From positions 22,928,215-22,992,214 of the forward strand of contig CM065182.1 of NCBI GenBank assembly GCA_033026295.1: DNA of 64,000 bases. The letters run 5' to 3'. How positions within the stretch are numbered: the stretch's first letter is position 1; each line of letters opens with the position of its first letter. Of this stretch, positions 12,956-24,665 are shown in pieces. Source of the stretch: Channa striata (taxonomy: Eukaryota > Chordata > Actinopteri > Anabantiformes > Channidae). The notes beneath the pieces were generated by a model, which had not been told where the DNA came from, ran no database searches, and was given only the letters and a program-made list of their open reading frames with translations. A program made the position numbers and the translations under genes.

Positions 12956-15427
12956 TATGTTACTATAAAAAACGTATAAAATGGTAAAGGTGGTGCTCAT
13001 ATTAACCACTTTAAATACTGACAGCTGCTTTATTCATAGTAATACATTAGCATTTATCACTTGATTATATTTTTAGCAGAATCTAAAGCAATCAAATATA
13101 CTCAGTGTGGTTAAAGTGCTATATTTCTCTCTGAATCATAGCCGAATAAAGTGACTTAACTTTAAAAAGCTTACATAAACACCAAGTAGTTCTTACTGTG
13201 AACACTGTTTAAGTTGCTTTTTACTGTGGGAGATGAAGCCAACAAAAGCAGAGTGTGTGAACACTTTGGGGCAAAGACACGATTAATAACTGAGGAAAGA
13301 AGAAGGAACACAATTCAAAGAAAAGAGAAAAACTGAAGATCAGAGTTCACACACAGAGTTCAAAAACTTTGTTAGGTGATGATTTCTTCGCCAACCAGAG
13401 AGGAAATATATGAACAGGATGTAAAGAGCATGGGGATTTTCCCTCTGCCCTGCACATGGCAATCAGAGTGAGCTCCTAAGAATCTTTGGAGCCTTTTACA
13501 CCCCTAATTATCTCCAGCTCTTCTCCTGCACACACTCATTTAATAGATGACAAAAATAACGAATACCTACTTTCTTGGTCCGTTTTTCTTTGTTAACACA
13601 GTATAACAAAGATGCATTATCATACATTCTTTTATAGTGAGGTTGTTTTTCTTCTTCAGAGGTATCCAATAGAATTTTACTGCCTAGTGCTACCTCCCCC
13701 ACATCCGCTGCCCCAGTCAGTGCTAAGTGACCATGATATGTTTATGTCATGTTAAAGAGGATGTTTTACTCAAAGCAAAGTTTATTGTGACAATCCAAAG
13801 TAAAAAGCTTTAATGATGGCAAACTGTCAATAATGTCAGCAGCTTCCATATCATACTGCTACAGTAAAGGGACCTTGTGCATGGATTCAAAGTTTAATAA
13901 AATACTGTGTACATTAAGTCATACAGTATATGCCAAACAATAGCATTGGCTTCTCTACAAAGATAAACAAACTTTTACTTTCTGCAACCTTTTTCTTTCT
14001 GCTGAATATGCCCCTGCTTTCTCCTCTCCCTCCAACTCTTTTCTTTTTCACTTCTCCATCTCCACCTCCCACTCTTTATGATCTGAGTAAGTCAGACTCA
14101 TTTCTAACGCATCTAGATCACAGTGAAGGTTATATGCCAGACAGTTACAGGCCACAAACCAAACTAAAGTGATTCATGATTCATATGAGGCAGCTTGCAT
14201 ATTGGACCATGGACAGTATAGAGGTGCTGGCTGTCCATCTCATAACTCTGGCGAATGGACAAAGCTCTCACTTAGGATCACCAGCACAGTTATCACCGTA
14301 CCACTGATGTCAATGCATGCATGATATTATCCATCCTGTGGAGTGACATGGATGCGATCAAACAGATTTCAGTATAGTTTGGGAATAAATTATGACTCAT
14401 TATGTCTGACATGACAATTACAGAATAATTTTTTTAATCAATAACTTACAATTTGAAGCAACGATATGAAACTTAGGCAAGTTTAAGCATGGGATGCAAA
14501 AATCTGTCCAATCTGCTTCACCCAGCCCTCGATCATGCTCCCTGCTCTGCCATGCTCTTCTAATAATCAATGATAAATAATTTTATCTCTGAATAGTCAG
14601 AGATGCAAACTTTGGCTACTTTTGTACTGGTAGTCTGGTAGCACCTCTCCACAATAAGTTGCAGAACATATTTTACATATTTTAGATTGCTGATTCTATA
14701 TTTTAATTCACTCTGTGCCTTGTAGTAAGATTTGATGACTTTCAGAGCATCAAATTTAGCCTCTCTAATTGTATCCATACTCTTTACATAATTACACTGT
14801 TTTAGTTCTGAAATTTGATGTTTATTTAGCTGATTCTGAGTGAGTTTGGTTCTTCTGCCTGTGAGTCATTACACATCTCATTTCAGCTAAAAAGCTGACG
14901 TTTATTGCAGTTTAATGTAGTTCTCATTCACATACACAAAGAGAGTTACTATCAGCAGGGTACCACAATAAAAATGCTGATGAAAAGTACAGATTTCACT
15001 TCGGTCATTTCTTGTCATACGTTGCTCACCACGGCTGTCAATGACTGCGAAAATATCGCAGTGACATCAGACACAGCACACATCCTGTCTCTTACACTAT
15101 TCTAAAAGGGCAGTGAAAGCTGAATACATGGGTTAATGTCTTGCAACATCTGCAACGTCTTGTCTACGCATCTGACCCACAAAAATGTGCACACAACCCC
15201 AGAATAGGTGACCTGAACAATGGGAAACTTCAGAAAGGTTGCACAAGGAAAACTGCTAATGTTTAAGTCATCAACACACTGTTAGACATTTAACTATTGT
15301 CACTTTTGCAGGTAAAAGCTTAGATCAAGTCAAGCCCACAGTGACCCTCCACTGTCATCACTAAATCCTCTATGAAGAGAATATGGAAAAAAAGATTCAA
15401 ATTTTTTTTTATCTAGAGTTTACTTAC
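12956..15427. other. Non-coding stretch directly downstream of cblb coding exon 2
   Basis: No exon could be supported. The next cblb exon should continue the four-helix part of the TKB domain, starting with Arg-Asn-Leu-Thr-like sequence. I looked for it on the minus strand and did not find it, so this stretch and those to its left are most simply one long intron. Confidence 0.5.
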
Positions 15428-15678
15428 CTTTCCTGTGACTGCTCTTCATACATTCTCTCCTTTCCCTCTTTGAAGAGCCGGATGGCCCGTTTGGACTTCT
15501 TCATAAGGCTATCAATATAGATTTTAAAATACTCATTCTCACTGAGCTGTGTGAGTTTCTGGTTCTCTTCATATTTGCCCAGTATAAGACGCAGGTGCTG
15601 GTAGGCATCAGGTAAGATATCCAGAATGTATGGTGGACTGTTTTTCAGCTGGAGTCTGGGATTTTGGCACTGCCGGAC
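15428..15678 (-). CDS. cblb: CBL-B E3 ubiquitin ligase, second coding exon
   Basis: This 251-base exon codes for part of the N-terminal four-helix bundle of the tyrosine-kinase-binding (TKB) domain. It includes NSPPYILDILPDAYQHLRLI, LSENEYFKIYIDSLMKKSKR and FKEGKERMYEEQSQE, which match CBL-B rather than c-CBL (QKLTQLSENEYFKIY, not the c-CBL form). The acceptor is cttttgccaaag before GTCCGGCAG, and the donor is AG followed by gtaagta. Both are clean, and the phase fits the first coding exon. In the family, CBL-B is a RING E3 ligase that ubiquitinates activated tyrosine kinases and restrains T-cell activation; the TKB domain binds phosphotyrosine. The SH2-like part, RING and tail lie outside the window or were not found. 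Confidence 0.95.
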
Positions 15679-16646
15679 CTTTGGCAAAAGAAGAAAACTC
15701 TTAGTAAATCCTTTCTTTGTGTTTACAACATTGCAAAAAGCAACAGACCAGCCAAGCAGGATACGTTGCAGGATATGTTGATAGTATAACGCAAAACTTC
15801 TTACGTGTTCCAATGCAAAGATTGAGATTTGCTTTTGTGTATGTTCTAATCCCTATAAGCTGCCACTATTGTGAGAGCTATTCTTCCTGGGACAAGCTTT
15901 GTACCTACAAGAAATCTATTTTTAAAAGGAAAAAAATTAAACTTCCAAAAATGTTTACTGTACACTATATTAAAATATCAGAATTTTAAAAACAAAACAA
16001 AGCTGAACAAGCACATTGCAATTTGTAAAAAAAATTAAGAAGTTTATTATAATGTCTTCACTTTTCTTTTCCCTTTTTTAATGCTACTTACGCTCCACAG
16101 GGTGGCTTCTCTACACACATGAGATTTTACTGAAGCGTGCTCTAGGCTGGGCGAGAGCTCCTTATCCATAGTCACCTGTCTAGTTTATTAACAGTATTTA
16201 TTTCACTTCCGAAGAATTATTTTGGCTTGTTTGGTTATAAAACACGTATTAGATTAGATTAGATTAGATTCTCCTCCATCCTCAACTGGGACATCAACCG
16301 AACCTTCTTTAACCTTCTTTATGGTGTAAGACAGTTTCAATATCAGTGAGCTCTGTATTGTCAAGAGTGTTATAAAAAATAATTTAATATTTTAACTAAA
16401 GAGAGATAACATATCTCCACCAGGGTTTTAACAGTGTCCATAACAATGTTGGCAGTGACCTACTTAATGTCTGTTTGAATTTAATGATAAATACTTGATT
16501 TAATGTTTTACTGGATCAGAAAGTATGATCAAGGAGCACATGTGCACATCATTACCATTAGCTCCATGTGCATCTGTAACAAAGTTTTTGCTTACAGTAA
16601 TAGCATCTGGGAGACAGGCCAGATGAGGTTATTGCTTCACACTTAC
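15679..16646 (-). other. cblb: cblb intron between coding exons 1 and 2
   Basis: A 968-base intron with donor gtaagtgtga and acceptor ttgccaaag on the minus strand. It holds a short (gatta)n-like run at about 16248-16270 and nothing else notable. Confidence 0.85.
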
Positions 16647-16814
16647 AACTTTATCCATGAGTTTCCAGGTTTTCTCCACAGTCCGTCGGTCAGCGGCCGC
16701 TTGTTTTGGTGGTCCCACAGCATCTTGGATGGCATCAATAATTCCTAAAATCCGTCCCTTACTTCGATTTGGTCCACGTCCACCAGGGTTCCGGCCACTG
16801 AGAGCAGCTGCCAT
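16647..16814 (-). CDS. cblb: CBL-B E3 ubiquitin ligase, first coding exon
   Basis: The start ATG is at 16814-16812, and 56 codons follow to the donor (GTT then gtaagt). The product contains GRNPGGRG, KGRILGIIDAIQDAVGPPKQ and DRRTVEKTWKLMDKV, which is the diagnostic N-terminus of CBL-B; c-CBL has a His-rich stretch here. The exon probably begins at 16826, after ttctttttcag, so only 12 bases of 5' leader lie before the ATG. The first residues (MAAALS) differ from the mammalian start, as expected for a fish. The exon leads into the TKB four-helix bundle that is continued at 15428-15678. The start is secure because no upstream in-frame ATG exists in the exon. Confidence 0.95.
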
Positions 16815-17149
16815 TTCCTATGTACCCTGAAAAAGAATTGATAACACTTTCGATTACAGCCCACTTACCTCATCATTTTTACTTAACAAAACAATACTGA
16901 ATAACACATACCATAACATCTCAGTATCAGATGCCACTAATTGTAAATAGCTGGATAATAATATAATATAATAATGTAATAATAATTGTAAATAACAATG
17001 TTGTAACATATGACTGACAGCAGGTGTTTCTTGTTACCAAGGTGTGCACTATGAGATTGATTGTTAAAGACACTAAATAGCTCTGAATAACTCCTCTTGG
17101 TTTAGGCTTTGGATTTTACAAGTTGTTTCGACAAGCATAAATCCGTATT

Positions 17150-17535
17150 CAAACCAGACAGCTGGCTATCGGAGAAATGCAAGCCATTTTGAAACTGAGA
17201 AAGTGTACAGAAACATTTGGCCTACAATTGTACATCTAAAATTAATTGGGAAGAGCTTCATTTTGCAGCAAGATAATGATCCAAAAAAGTCAACCTGACA
17301 ACTGACTTTAGACGGATTGAAAGATTCAGTCACCAGACTTCCACCTAACTGAATATGTGTTTTATCTACTGAAAAGGAGTGTGAAGAGGACTCCCCAGTT
17401 GACAGACTGACTAAGGGAGGCTGCAGTATGAGACTTGAAAGGCAAATTAAAAAGGATCCCGTGGTGTGTCTCAGGCTTGATGCAGTTATTGAAAACAACG
17501 GACTTACAAACAAATATGGAGTTTTATTTATTGTA
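17150..17535 (+). mobile_element. Tc1-like transposase C-terminal remnant in cblb intron 1
   Basis: The sequence includes cattttgcagcaagataatg atcc, coding for LQQDNDP, the signature around the second catalytic aspartate of Tc1 transposases. It then decays through frameshifts and stops, with sequence like the PDFNLTEH region and a tail ending in cagttattgaaaacaa. Only this 3' part is left. It belongs to a different Tc1 subfamily from the copies at 148 and 23120. Confidence 0.7.
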
Positions 17536-18190
17536 CTTAAAAGATGTGTATGTCTGTATGTAGTTTATGTGTGTCAAGCTTGGCAAGTGCATCATGCACC
17601 TTTGCCTCTCCTGTAAGTGATGTCCAACAGATACCTGAAGGGTGTCCTTGTGTTTGTCTAATATAGTGTTTGCGCTGTATAAAAGGTGAGGACCACAGGT
17701 CTACGAAGATGTTCAGGGGCCCCCAACTTAAATGTCCCATTCTTTACTGGGGTCTAAAATGCTAGTTCAACTGGTGTCGTCCCCCCTTCACATATGTGCC
17801 TTTAGTGACCTTTAGTGTCCACTGTTCCCTGGTGTGACAGTTAACCCCTTCTTAAATGGATGCTACTGTCGTCCCTCGGCAATGTCAGTTTCCGCTGATG
17901 ATCCGCTAAAGTTAGGACTTTGATGTTAGGCTTTGATTCGTTTCTGTGCCGACTTTGAGCTAGTTTTGCCTGTGTTTACAATATGACCCGCTGTTAGTCA
18001 GACTTTTCCTGGTGTTAAAGCACCAAAGAGAAACTAATGATTCCTTGCCTGGTGGGTTTTCTAAGCGACTCGGAGCTGCATAATCAACTCACACCAGCCC
18101 GTGAAGCCCAGAACAAGAGATCATTCACACTGACTGTTGCTTTTTCAACAGGAATCGATCACTGTGGGGGAACACAAAGTCCTAACTTAC

Positions 18191-18437
18191 CAAACCTCCA
18201 GGGAATGTCTGCTGGGATCTTTATCGTTACTGAGTCCGATCCACATCCAGCGCAGAAAAAACAAGGAGCGCCCAGAGGAAGAGTGTCAGGGAAAGTGTCC
18301 GGCGTCTGTAACCCTGCTGCGTCACTATAACTGCCCCATATTTCACAGGCGACTTTAAAAGACGTTCCCGAGCAGCTGTGCAAGAGTTGGATAAACGCGA
18401 AGCTGCCAGCTCTGTGCAATATGTTTCGCACAGGCAC
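18191..18437 (-). other. cblb: Probable non-coding first exon of cblb
   Basis: On the minus strand a strong donor (GGAGGTTTG followed by gtaagttagg) sits at 18190, in a GC-richer island. CBLB genes have a non-coding first exon before the ATG exon, and the spacing and strand fit. The transcription start is not determined and the right limit is a guess. Open frames on both strands here look accidental. Confidence 0.4.
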
Positions 18438-18960
18438 ATCAGGATAAAACTGGCTAGTGTGAAACGTTTACATCCGGGTTTGCATTTCGAATTAAAGCCC
18501 CTTTGAGGAAGAAAATAATTTACTTTATATTTGCATTTTAAAGCAATACGTTTACTCTTTGTTGAATTCTAAAGTTCCTTTAAATGTTTTTACAAAATGT
18601 TGTAATCCCCACTGTACTTTTCCGTTACATTCAGTTAATGTTTCTCCGAATACCGTTGCTATCGCTACCTTTATTGTGAAGATATGATCTTGCTTCCTGT
18701 ATATCTGTCTATCTTCCGGTTGTTTTGACGCTTCTTTCAGAAGGGGAGGAGGGTCAACTGGCGCGTGAAGCAATATTTTCCAGGAACCGAGCAACACCAT
18801 GACACAAGCGACCTGCCGCCCATTGGTTCTCTGTGAGGACGTCACTACAGTCAAGCGTAACACACACGGAAAGAGCAGCAACGTCCGGTCTGCCCCCACA
18901 GTGTAAAGTCTTGGCCTTTTTACTTTTGAGGGCCACCACACTATACACGGGACAGTGTAC
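18438..18960 (-). promoter_or_regulatory. Promoter-like region upstream of cblb
   Basis: This is a GC-richer patch in AT-rich surroundings, directly above the candidate first exon. It holds a CCAAT box on the minus strand (cccattggtt at about 18819 on the plus strand) and an ACGTCA half-CRE (gaggacgtcact, about 18836). Evidence is compositional and motif-based only. The region might also serve a transcript in the other direction. Confidence 0.3.
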
Positions 18961-19441
18961 ACACGGGCTACTATATACGGTATAACTGTATTTCCACATC
19001 GTGGTAACAACATGGTTATACTTGGCTGCCAAAGTAAAACATATATATATAATATAACATATACCGTGTAATATATATAGTCCTGTCGTTTTTTTATACA
19101 TTTGTTAATTGGACATTTATATACAGTGTCAATTCCCCTCGGTTATAACAATTATACGCCACACCAGTTAGAGCGTTAATGGTCATTGGTTATTTTGGAG
19201 ATAAACTGGCTTCACTTCCTGTGCTGGTTACGCTGCACTTTTGTGCCTTGATGCAGCAACAAAACGAAGTGACGGGAGAAGGGCCGCTCCCAAATAAATC
19301 CAGCTTCTCTCACCCGAAACAAAACGATCATTGTATGGCAGGAAATGACACGGCAAGAGTCAGCGTGGGTGTTAGAAAAATGTAGCCCACAGTACCACAG
19401 CTGGCGTAAAGGAAGCAATTAATATTGGAGTTGTGTAAATG

Positions 19442-19560
19442 AAACTAAAGTAGTAGTAATAGTAATAATAATAATATTAATAATAATAATAACAAAAATA
19501 TAATACTTATATAGTATAGTTATTAGTAGTACTTTTATCATTATATTATAATAAAAGTAC
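19442..19560. repeat. AT-rich trinucleotide tract (AAT/TAG mix)
   Basis: A low-complexity run dominated by aat, agt and ata words. No coding or structured RNA signal is apparent. Confidence 0.75.
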
Positions 19561-19919
19561 AAGTAATACGTGTAGATCAGAAGAATATCCCTCCACACAT
19601 AAAGTGAACACAATTACTACAACTGCTTTATTTTTATATATTTTTAAGTAAACTGGGGTAAAACAGTACAAAAAAATCAAAAGTCTTTTATGATCTTCAC
19701 TCTCCCAGAGGTTCTCTAAGATATGGCCGTTTAATAAAATTCCTTTCTTTGACAACTGGTATTAGTTTAACATAATGATACAGCAGTCAGCCTCTGCCTA
19801 ATGTTTTTTTTTTTCCTTGCTTCTAACATGTCAATTTCAAGAGCTGACTGTGGTTATTACTGCCTAAAAACAAAAACAAAAACTTTCTGCTCTTTCTCGT
19901 ACTTGCATCTCATGAAACA

Positions 19920-20036
19920 GAAACACTTCTTAGCACTTTGCTTTGATGTTTTCTCCTTGACTTGGATTTTTTCTGCCTTGTACCTCACTTCTAAGGCGCT
20001 TTGGATAAAAGCCAAATGACTAAATGTAAACGTAAA
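19920..20036 (+). repeat. SINE 3'-tail fragment (ctttggataaaagcc...)
   Basis: The segment ggcgctttggataaaagcca followed by aaatgactaaatgtaaacgt matches the 3' end shared by several fish SINEs and their partner LINEs. The head is missing or not recognisable. Confidence 0.5.
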
Positions 20037-20039
20037 TGA

Positions 20040-20880
20040 CTGCAAATTCAAGACTTTCAGCTTTAATTCAAGGGGTTTTAATAAAGTGTGGTATTAACCA
20101 TTTAGGACTTACAACTATTTAAATAATAAATACATATTTAAAAAATGGCTAATAAGCAGTTGCATGGCCATTTATGGCCGGTTCCTTTGTTACTCCATGA
20201 CTGATCAAACAAACAAGGCCTGGAGGTTGTCCTGAGTGTTGCATTTGGTAGCTGTTCAGTGAAACACTGAATATGAGGTTTTAAGAAGATTCTATGTATG
20301 GAAGGAGGTCATAATTAGGCAAACTAAATAAACCCCCCAGAGAAATAGCAAAAACATTGGGTTCAAGAAGGATGTAACTCAGTTCGTAGAGCAGTCATCC
20401 AGGAACCACAAGGTCATTAGTTGCCTCTCAGTCCAAATTGTGCCTAGGCAAGACTCTGAATCCCCAAGTTGCCCTTAGCTCAACAACAGCAAAAATCCTG
20501 GAAGAGCCCAGAAGACAACTAAAGTAGATGGCAGCAGAATTCTGTCCATAATGAAGGAGAACCTTTTAACATCTAATGAAGAAGACTCTTGAGGAGGTAG
20601 GCATGTCAGTGTTAAAGTCAACAGTGAAGAGAAGGCTTTACAAATAAAATACAGAGGCTTCACCACAATGGGGAAAACACCAGTGATGCTCAATAAAGGT
20701 TGTATTATTATTTGACTTTGACAGAAAAAACCTAAAAAGACTGTTCAGTTCTGGAATAAGGTTCTTTGGACTGATGAAACCAAGATTAAATTGTAGCTCA
20801 TGGGAAGTATGGAGAAAGAAAGGAGCAGCACAGAACCCCAAGCATCATCACATCATCTGTCAGACATTGTGGAAAAAAAT
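20040..20880 (+). mobile_element. Decayed Tc1-like transposon interrupted by a SINE
   Basis: From 20500 the text reads gaagagcccagaagacaact, then ggcagcagaattctgtccat. Later come gtcagtgttaaagtcaacag and gttcagttctggaataaggt before tttggactgatgaaac. This order matches the N-terminal and first catalytic block (SVSKSTVKRRL, then QFWNKVLWTDET) of a fish Tc1 transposase, with many stops and a deletion of the middle. The left part (20040-20370) resembles the 5' non-coding end of such an element, and a SINE-like sequence at 20372-20475 appears to have inserted between them. Confidence 0.65.
20372..20475 (+). repeat. Degenerate tRNA-derived SINE
   Basis: It has an A-box-like start (taactcagttcgtagagcag), a decayed B box and a body with gcctaggcaagactctgaat ccccaagttgccc. 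This body is typical of fish tRNA-headed SINEs (ggcaagacactgaacccc). It is not a functional tRNA because the B box and anticodon arm do not fold. Confidence 0.5.
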
Positions 20881-22849
20881 GGCTGCCAATATTCTTTCCC
20901 ACATTATTCATATATCTAATATTTATGAACTTAACTGTATATACCACTGACAAGTAAATCTAGGTTATTAACTTTGCTTAAATTGTCACTGATCATTGTA
21001 CAGGAATGTAATTATATCCTTCTGCTTTTCCCTACTAGCTTTAATTACATCTTTCATTTTATTTTTGAAGTTACATATGAATCACATACAATCACATACA
21101 AATCTTGCTTTACCAAACACTAGATATGTGTCAGTCATATAAAAAGGCTCAAGGGGGCCCAGGCATTGAGCTGTCACATAGTCTATATGCAAGACTGAGT
21201 TTCAGTCAATCAATCTATGGTGTTCCAAAGCCCGGGGACAGAGTAAAATATTGAGTTTGCATTGTGGCCTGAAGAGGCCTCTGAAAAGAAACTATTTGTT
21301 GCCAATCAAGACAGGACTTTTTCTGCTGTGCAATAGTGTCACATTGTATTATAGTCAGGGACATCTGCCCATCCTTTACCAAGAGTTTAGACTTGTATTT
21401 ATTGTACTAAATGTTCTTACCTTAACACTACATTCAACTTTTTTCTAACTAGGTTGAGGCATGAGAAAGTATGCCTTGCAAAATAAATAGCATTTTGCTT
21501 TGCAATTAATCTTACCTGCACTGACCTTTTCAGCTGAATTAGCAAGGTAATTCTCACATGAAAGACAAGAATAATGCAACAAATGGTTGGAATAAAACCT
21601 GTCAACAATTCTTTTTACTGTTGAATAGTTTAATCTACAGCTATCATTAACTAAACATCATAGATTAGCACACTTTTTAAACCAAAAAAGGAACAAACAT
21701 GAAAGTTGTCCAGTAAGTGTACAATATTTGCCTCTGAACTATATTGAAGTTTGAATATAAATTACAGCAGTATCAAAAATTACAGCAGTATCAAACTGAA
21801 GCACCAGTGCCTATCATTTGTCTACACTTTGTACACAAAGGTTTTTAGCACTAGCAACAAACAATTCTTCTGAAGCTGATAAATATTTAGTATGTCATTT
21901 ATTGTTATTTTATTTATTTAGTCTAAGGGTCATTGTGATGGAATAATCAAGTGTGATTAAATGTTAATATTTATGGTTTGTCTAGTTGTAATGGTAAATT
22001 GTACTTATTTACTAATGAAGAATGTGTAAAGGGCTTAACAAACTTTGTCTAATATATATGAGAGATGAGTCTTGAGAAGTGTTTGCAGAAGTGTTTGCAG
22101 AACTGCTTCAAAGTTTGCTACTATCTAACAGGAAACTATGGCTCAAACTGTAGTGACCCAAAGTCACAGCATATATGTGTGTTGCCTGAGGGAGGAGACT
22201 GTTCTGCCCAGCAGCAGAGAGATATAAAACAAATGTGTGACGTATGGAGCTTTAGCACTGCACTGGACAGAGGCATGAAACTCTGCTGGCACAATTCTCT
22301 CTTTTCAAGCTAATCAAACCTTTAAAGACATCCTGGATGTTTAAGCTTCTTTCCTAATTACCCCAGAGTTGTCTGAGACCAGTAGTTGTCGATTTTGCTG
22401 TGACATCAAATCAAGAGTTTTTCGGCTTGACAAAAGCAAAACTTATCATAGGGCAAAATATTATAATCAAAATCTTGTTTAAAAGTTCTGTATCGCAAAC
22501 GTTTTCCCAGTAGAGGGCAGTATATTGCAAATGAAAAGGTAACACTTAACAACCAGGAAAATTGTGACTGCACTGTCTCGGCATCACATACCATACAGTA
22601 TATAGCATATAGAGTGACAGTGGCCAAGTAATGTCTTTTAATGATATTATATATATCTTATATATAACTTGGGATGTAAATTGGTAGGTTACACTTACAC
22701 TATTATAATAATAATAATATTTGGAATAATATTTAATCTGATGCCATTGGTTTAAAACTGCAATAAAAGGAAGGCCTGATGATTTGGTCAATCTGACTGA
22801 GCTCCAGAAATCCCGTGTGACAATTCCAAAACCACCTCTCAGTGCCACC
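20881..22849. other. Intergenic stretch, no gene seen
   Basis: No exon could be supported. A direct duplication of attacagcagtatcaaa lies at about 21760-21797. A short duplication of gaagtgtttgcaga lies at 22076-22100, and a (taa)n tract at 22700-22720. Confidence 0.5.
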
Positions 22850-23125
22850 CTCCAACGATCTCAACGGGTAGAGACGCTGGAGGGAAAACAGACAGTGCGG
22901 GATCAAATCCCGGTGTGTGATCTTAGCCTACCTGCAATCCCCAGCCTCCCCACCAGGTGTGTTCCTGAGCAAGACACTCAACGCCAGCTCCCCGGGCGCC
23001 CATGGCAGCTCACTGCTCCCCCCAGAGGAATGGGTTAAATGCAGGGGACAAATTTCACTGTAACCTGTATGTACAAATGTATATGTGCTCAGTGACGAAT
23101 AAAGGTTGTTTCTGTTTCTGTTTTT
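22850..23125 (+). repeat. tRNA-derived SINE
   Basis: The head contains an A-box-like stretch (caacgggtagagacgctgg) and a good B box (gggatcaaatcccggtg). The body includes cctgagcaagacactcaacg and gaatgggttaaatgcagggg acaaatttcactg, a composition seen in fish SINEs. It ends in a simple gtttct-like tail at 23105-23125. The copy is more intact than the one at 20372. It lies directly against a Tc1-like remnant. Confidence 0.75.
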
Positions 23126-23640
23126 GGCAGAGTAGCTACATGGAAGCATCTCCTGAGTGGTACTAAAGATCTCAGACTGGACCAAAGGTTCAGCTTCCAA
23201 CAATTCTAAGCACACAGCTAAGACAAAACAGGGGTGACTTAAGGACAACTCTGTGAGGGTCCTACAGCAGGAGCCTCCAGCGCGTTGCATGCGAGCTCAT
23301 CATTTTTCAAGTAGATTGCCACTTTCTAAAGGACAGTGCATCCTACATCAGCTTGATTAGTCAAATCTGATTGGTCACTCAGCAGAGACCTGGAAATGTC
23401 TGTCTATCAACAGTCCCCATCCAACCTGACTGAGCCGGAGAGAGGATTTGAAAAGCAGACTGGCAGAAAATCTCCCAATCTTGGTGTACAAAGCTTTTCA
23501 CATCACACCCAAAAAGAAACCTAGGCTGCAATCGCTGTCAAAGGTGCTTCAACAAAGTACTGAGTAAAGGGTCTGAATACTTATGAACATGTGATATTTG
23601 AGCTTGAGTTTTTTTTGTTATGACTTACTTAGTAGAGTAC
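23126..23640 (+). mobile_element. Tc1-like transposase C-terminal remnant
   Basis: Successive pieces match the end of a salmonid-type Tc1 transposase. First come tctcagactggaccaaaggt (DLRLDQRF) and caacaattctaagcacacag (the decayed QQDNDPKHTAK region). Then cagtccccatccaacctgac (SPSNLTE) and aggtgcttcaacaaagtact (KGASTKY) precede the 3' end gggtctgaatacttatgaac. Insertions and many stops make it non-functional. It sits between the SINE and the start of the large plus-strand gene. Confidence 0.8.
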
Positions 23641-24139
23641 TGAATGCACTGTACAGTAGTTGTGAGCTAATTCTGATGCATGACTATGCTGAATTTATGC
23701 AACATATACAGTATTATTATAAGCCAAACATGATGAATTTGATTGAGTAATTGCTTGTGCTATGAATTCAAGAACTGCTTATGCCCTGACATTGCCCTTG
23801 TTTAGCCACTAGGAAAGTAGCAAAATGCGAAAAGGTGTTTGCTTTTCAATGTACATCAGAAGTCCTGAGGGTGGCCCTGCCAGCTGCAGCCAAACATGGA
23901 CCCCACCCTTATCAGCTAGAACCAGACTCATAAAGCAAGACGTGTCTCTACCCAAGCGTGACCTCCCATCCAATCATAAACAGACATACTTGATATCACA
24001 TCTATCTGGTCCTCAACACGTGTGGAAGGAGGAGAAGTAAAAACGTAAACATTTTAGAAGATAATGTTTTAGATCAACTGAGTTTAAGTTTTAGCCCTTA
24101 GCAGTACAGCCCTGCACTGAAATGTGCCTTGTCTTCCAG
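23641..24139 (+). promoter_or_regulatory. Upstream region of the giant coiled-coil gene
   Basis: This is the first non-repeat sequence to the left of the gene. It should hold the promoter and perhaps a first untranslated exon. I see no clear TATA box or other decisive motif. The call depends only on position. Confidence 0.25.
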
Positions 24140-24157
24140 GACTCTGTTCCTAACATG
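24140..24157 (+). other. Candidate 18-base untranslated microexon
   Basis: A pyrimidine-rich acceptor (ccttgtcttccag) is followed 18 bases later by a donor (gtaagaa). The exon ends in ATG. Spliced to the acceptor at 24311 it would start a five-codon upstream open frame ending in TGA before the main start. It is supported by splice motifs alone. Confidence 0.3.
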
Positions 24158-24341
24158 GTAAGAAAAAATAACATATACATGTATTAGAAATGTGTTTTTA
24201 CATTGATTTACCTATACATTTAATTATTTAGTACATTGTCCATATTAAAAACTTACTTGTGTTACTGTAATTCAATTTGTAGCATTCCTAATCTGGGCTG
24301 TAACCTTGCAGAATACACCAGTTTGAAGTTGTAATAAAAAA

Positions 24342-24363
24342 ATGGCGTCATCAAAAGACAACA
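24342..24363 (+). CDS. Giant CARD-like/coiled-coil protein, coding exon 1
   Basis: The ATG at 24342 lies in a strong start context (A at -3, G at +4). It codes for MASSKDN plus one base before the donor gtaagta. An acceptor at 24310-24311 (accttgcag) suggests the exon begins at 24312 and is preceded by an untranslated exon. The phase (one base carried over) matches the next exon exactly. So short a coding exon would not be believable alone; the call rests on the uninterrupted splice chain with 24666-24896 and 26869-28478. Confidence 0.65.
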
Positions 24364-24665
24364 GTAAGTAATATTTGATTTCTTCATGTTAGAAAGGTTT
24401 GTTTTCAACAACATACATGAGTATTAAACTGTATATAACAAAGGCTAGGAAAACAATTTTCATTGATTACATTACATTTTGCAGTTTTGGAAAACAAAAA
24501 AAAACTTTAGTAGTATATTTTATAGATTGGATTCTTAAATATCACCAAAATTAAATTAGTGCTCTTAATTACTATAGGCACACATTTCTGCTTATTAAAT
24601 TATTTGATAGGCAACAAGTAGCATCAATTCTCTAAAAGAGAAGTGACCAAACAATTCCTTTGTAG

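Noticed and set aside
1..15427. Further cblb exons (rest of TKB domain, RING)
   Set aside because: I looked on the minus strand for the expected NLTKLSLIF, ITKADAAEFWRK and RING cysteine text and did not find it. A long intron is the simplest explanation, though a short exon could have been missed by eye.
18552..19101. Minus-strand open frames of 115 and 153 codons above the cblb promoter zone
   Set aside because: The two frames overlap each other in different phases, show no recognisable domain and lie in a GC-richer promoter-like patch where stops are rarer. Considered chance.
22065..22313. 82-codon Cys-rich open frame resembling a small secreted peptide
   Set aside because: No signal peptide and no splice context; the Cys-rich start comes from a short DNA duplication (gaagtgtttgcaga).
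22850..22925. tRNA gene
   Set aside because: A- and B-box-like text is present but the arms do not form a cloverleaf, and the downstream body is that of a SINE.
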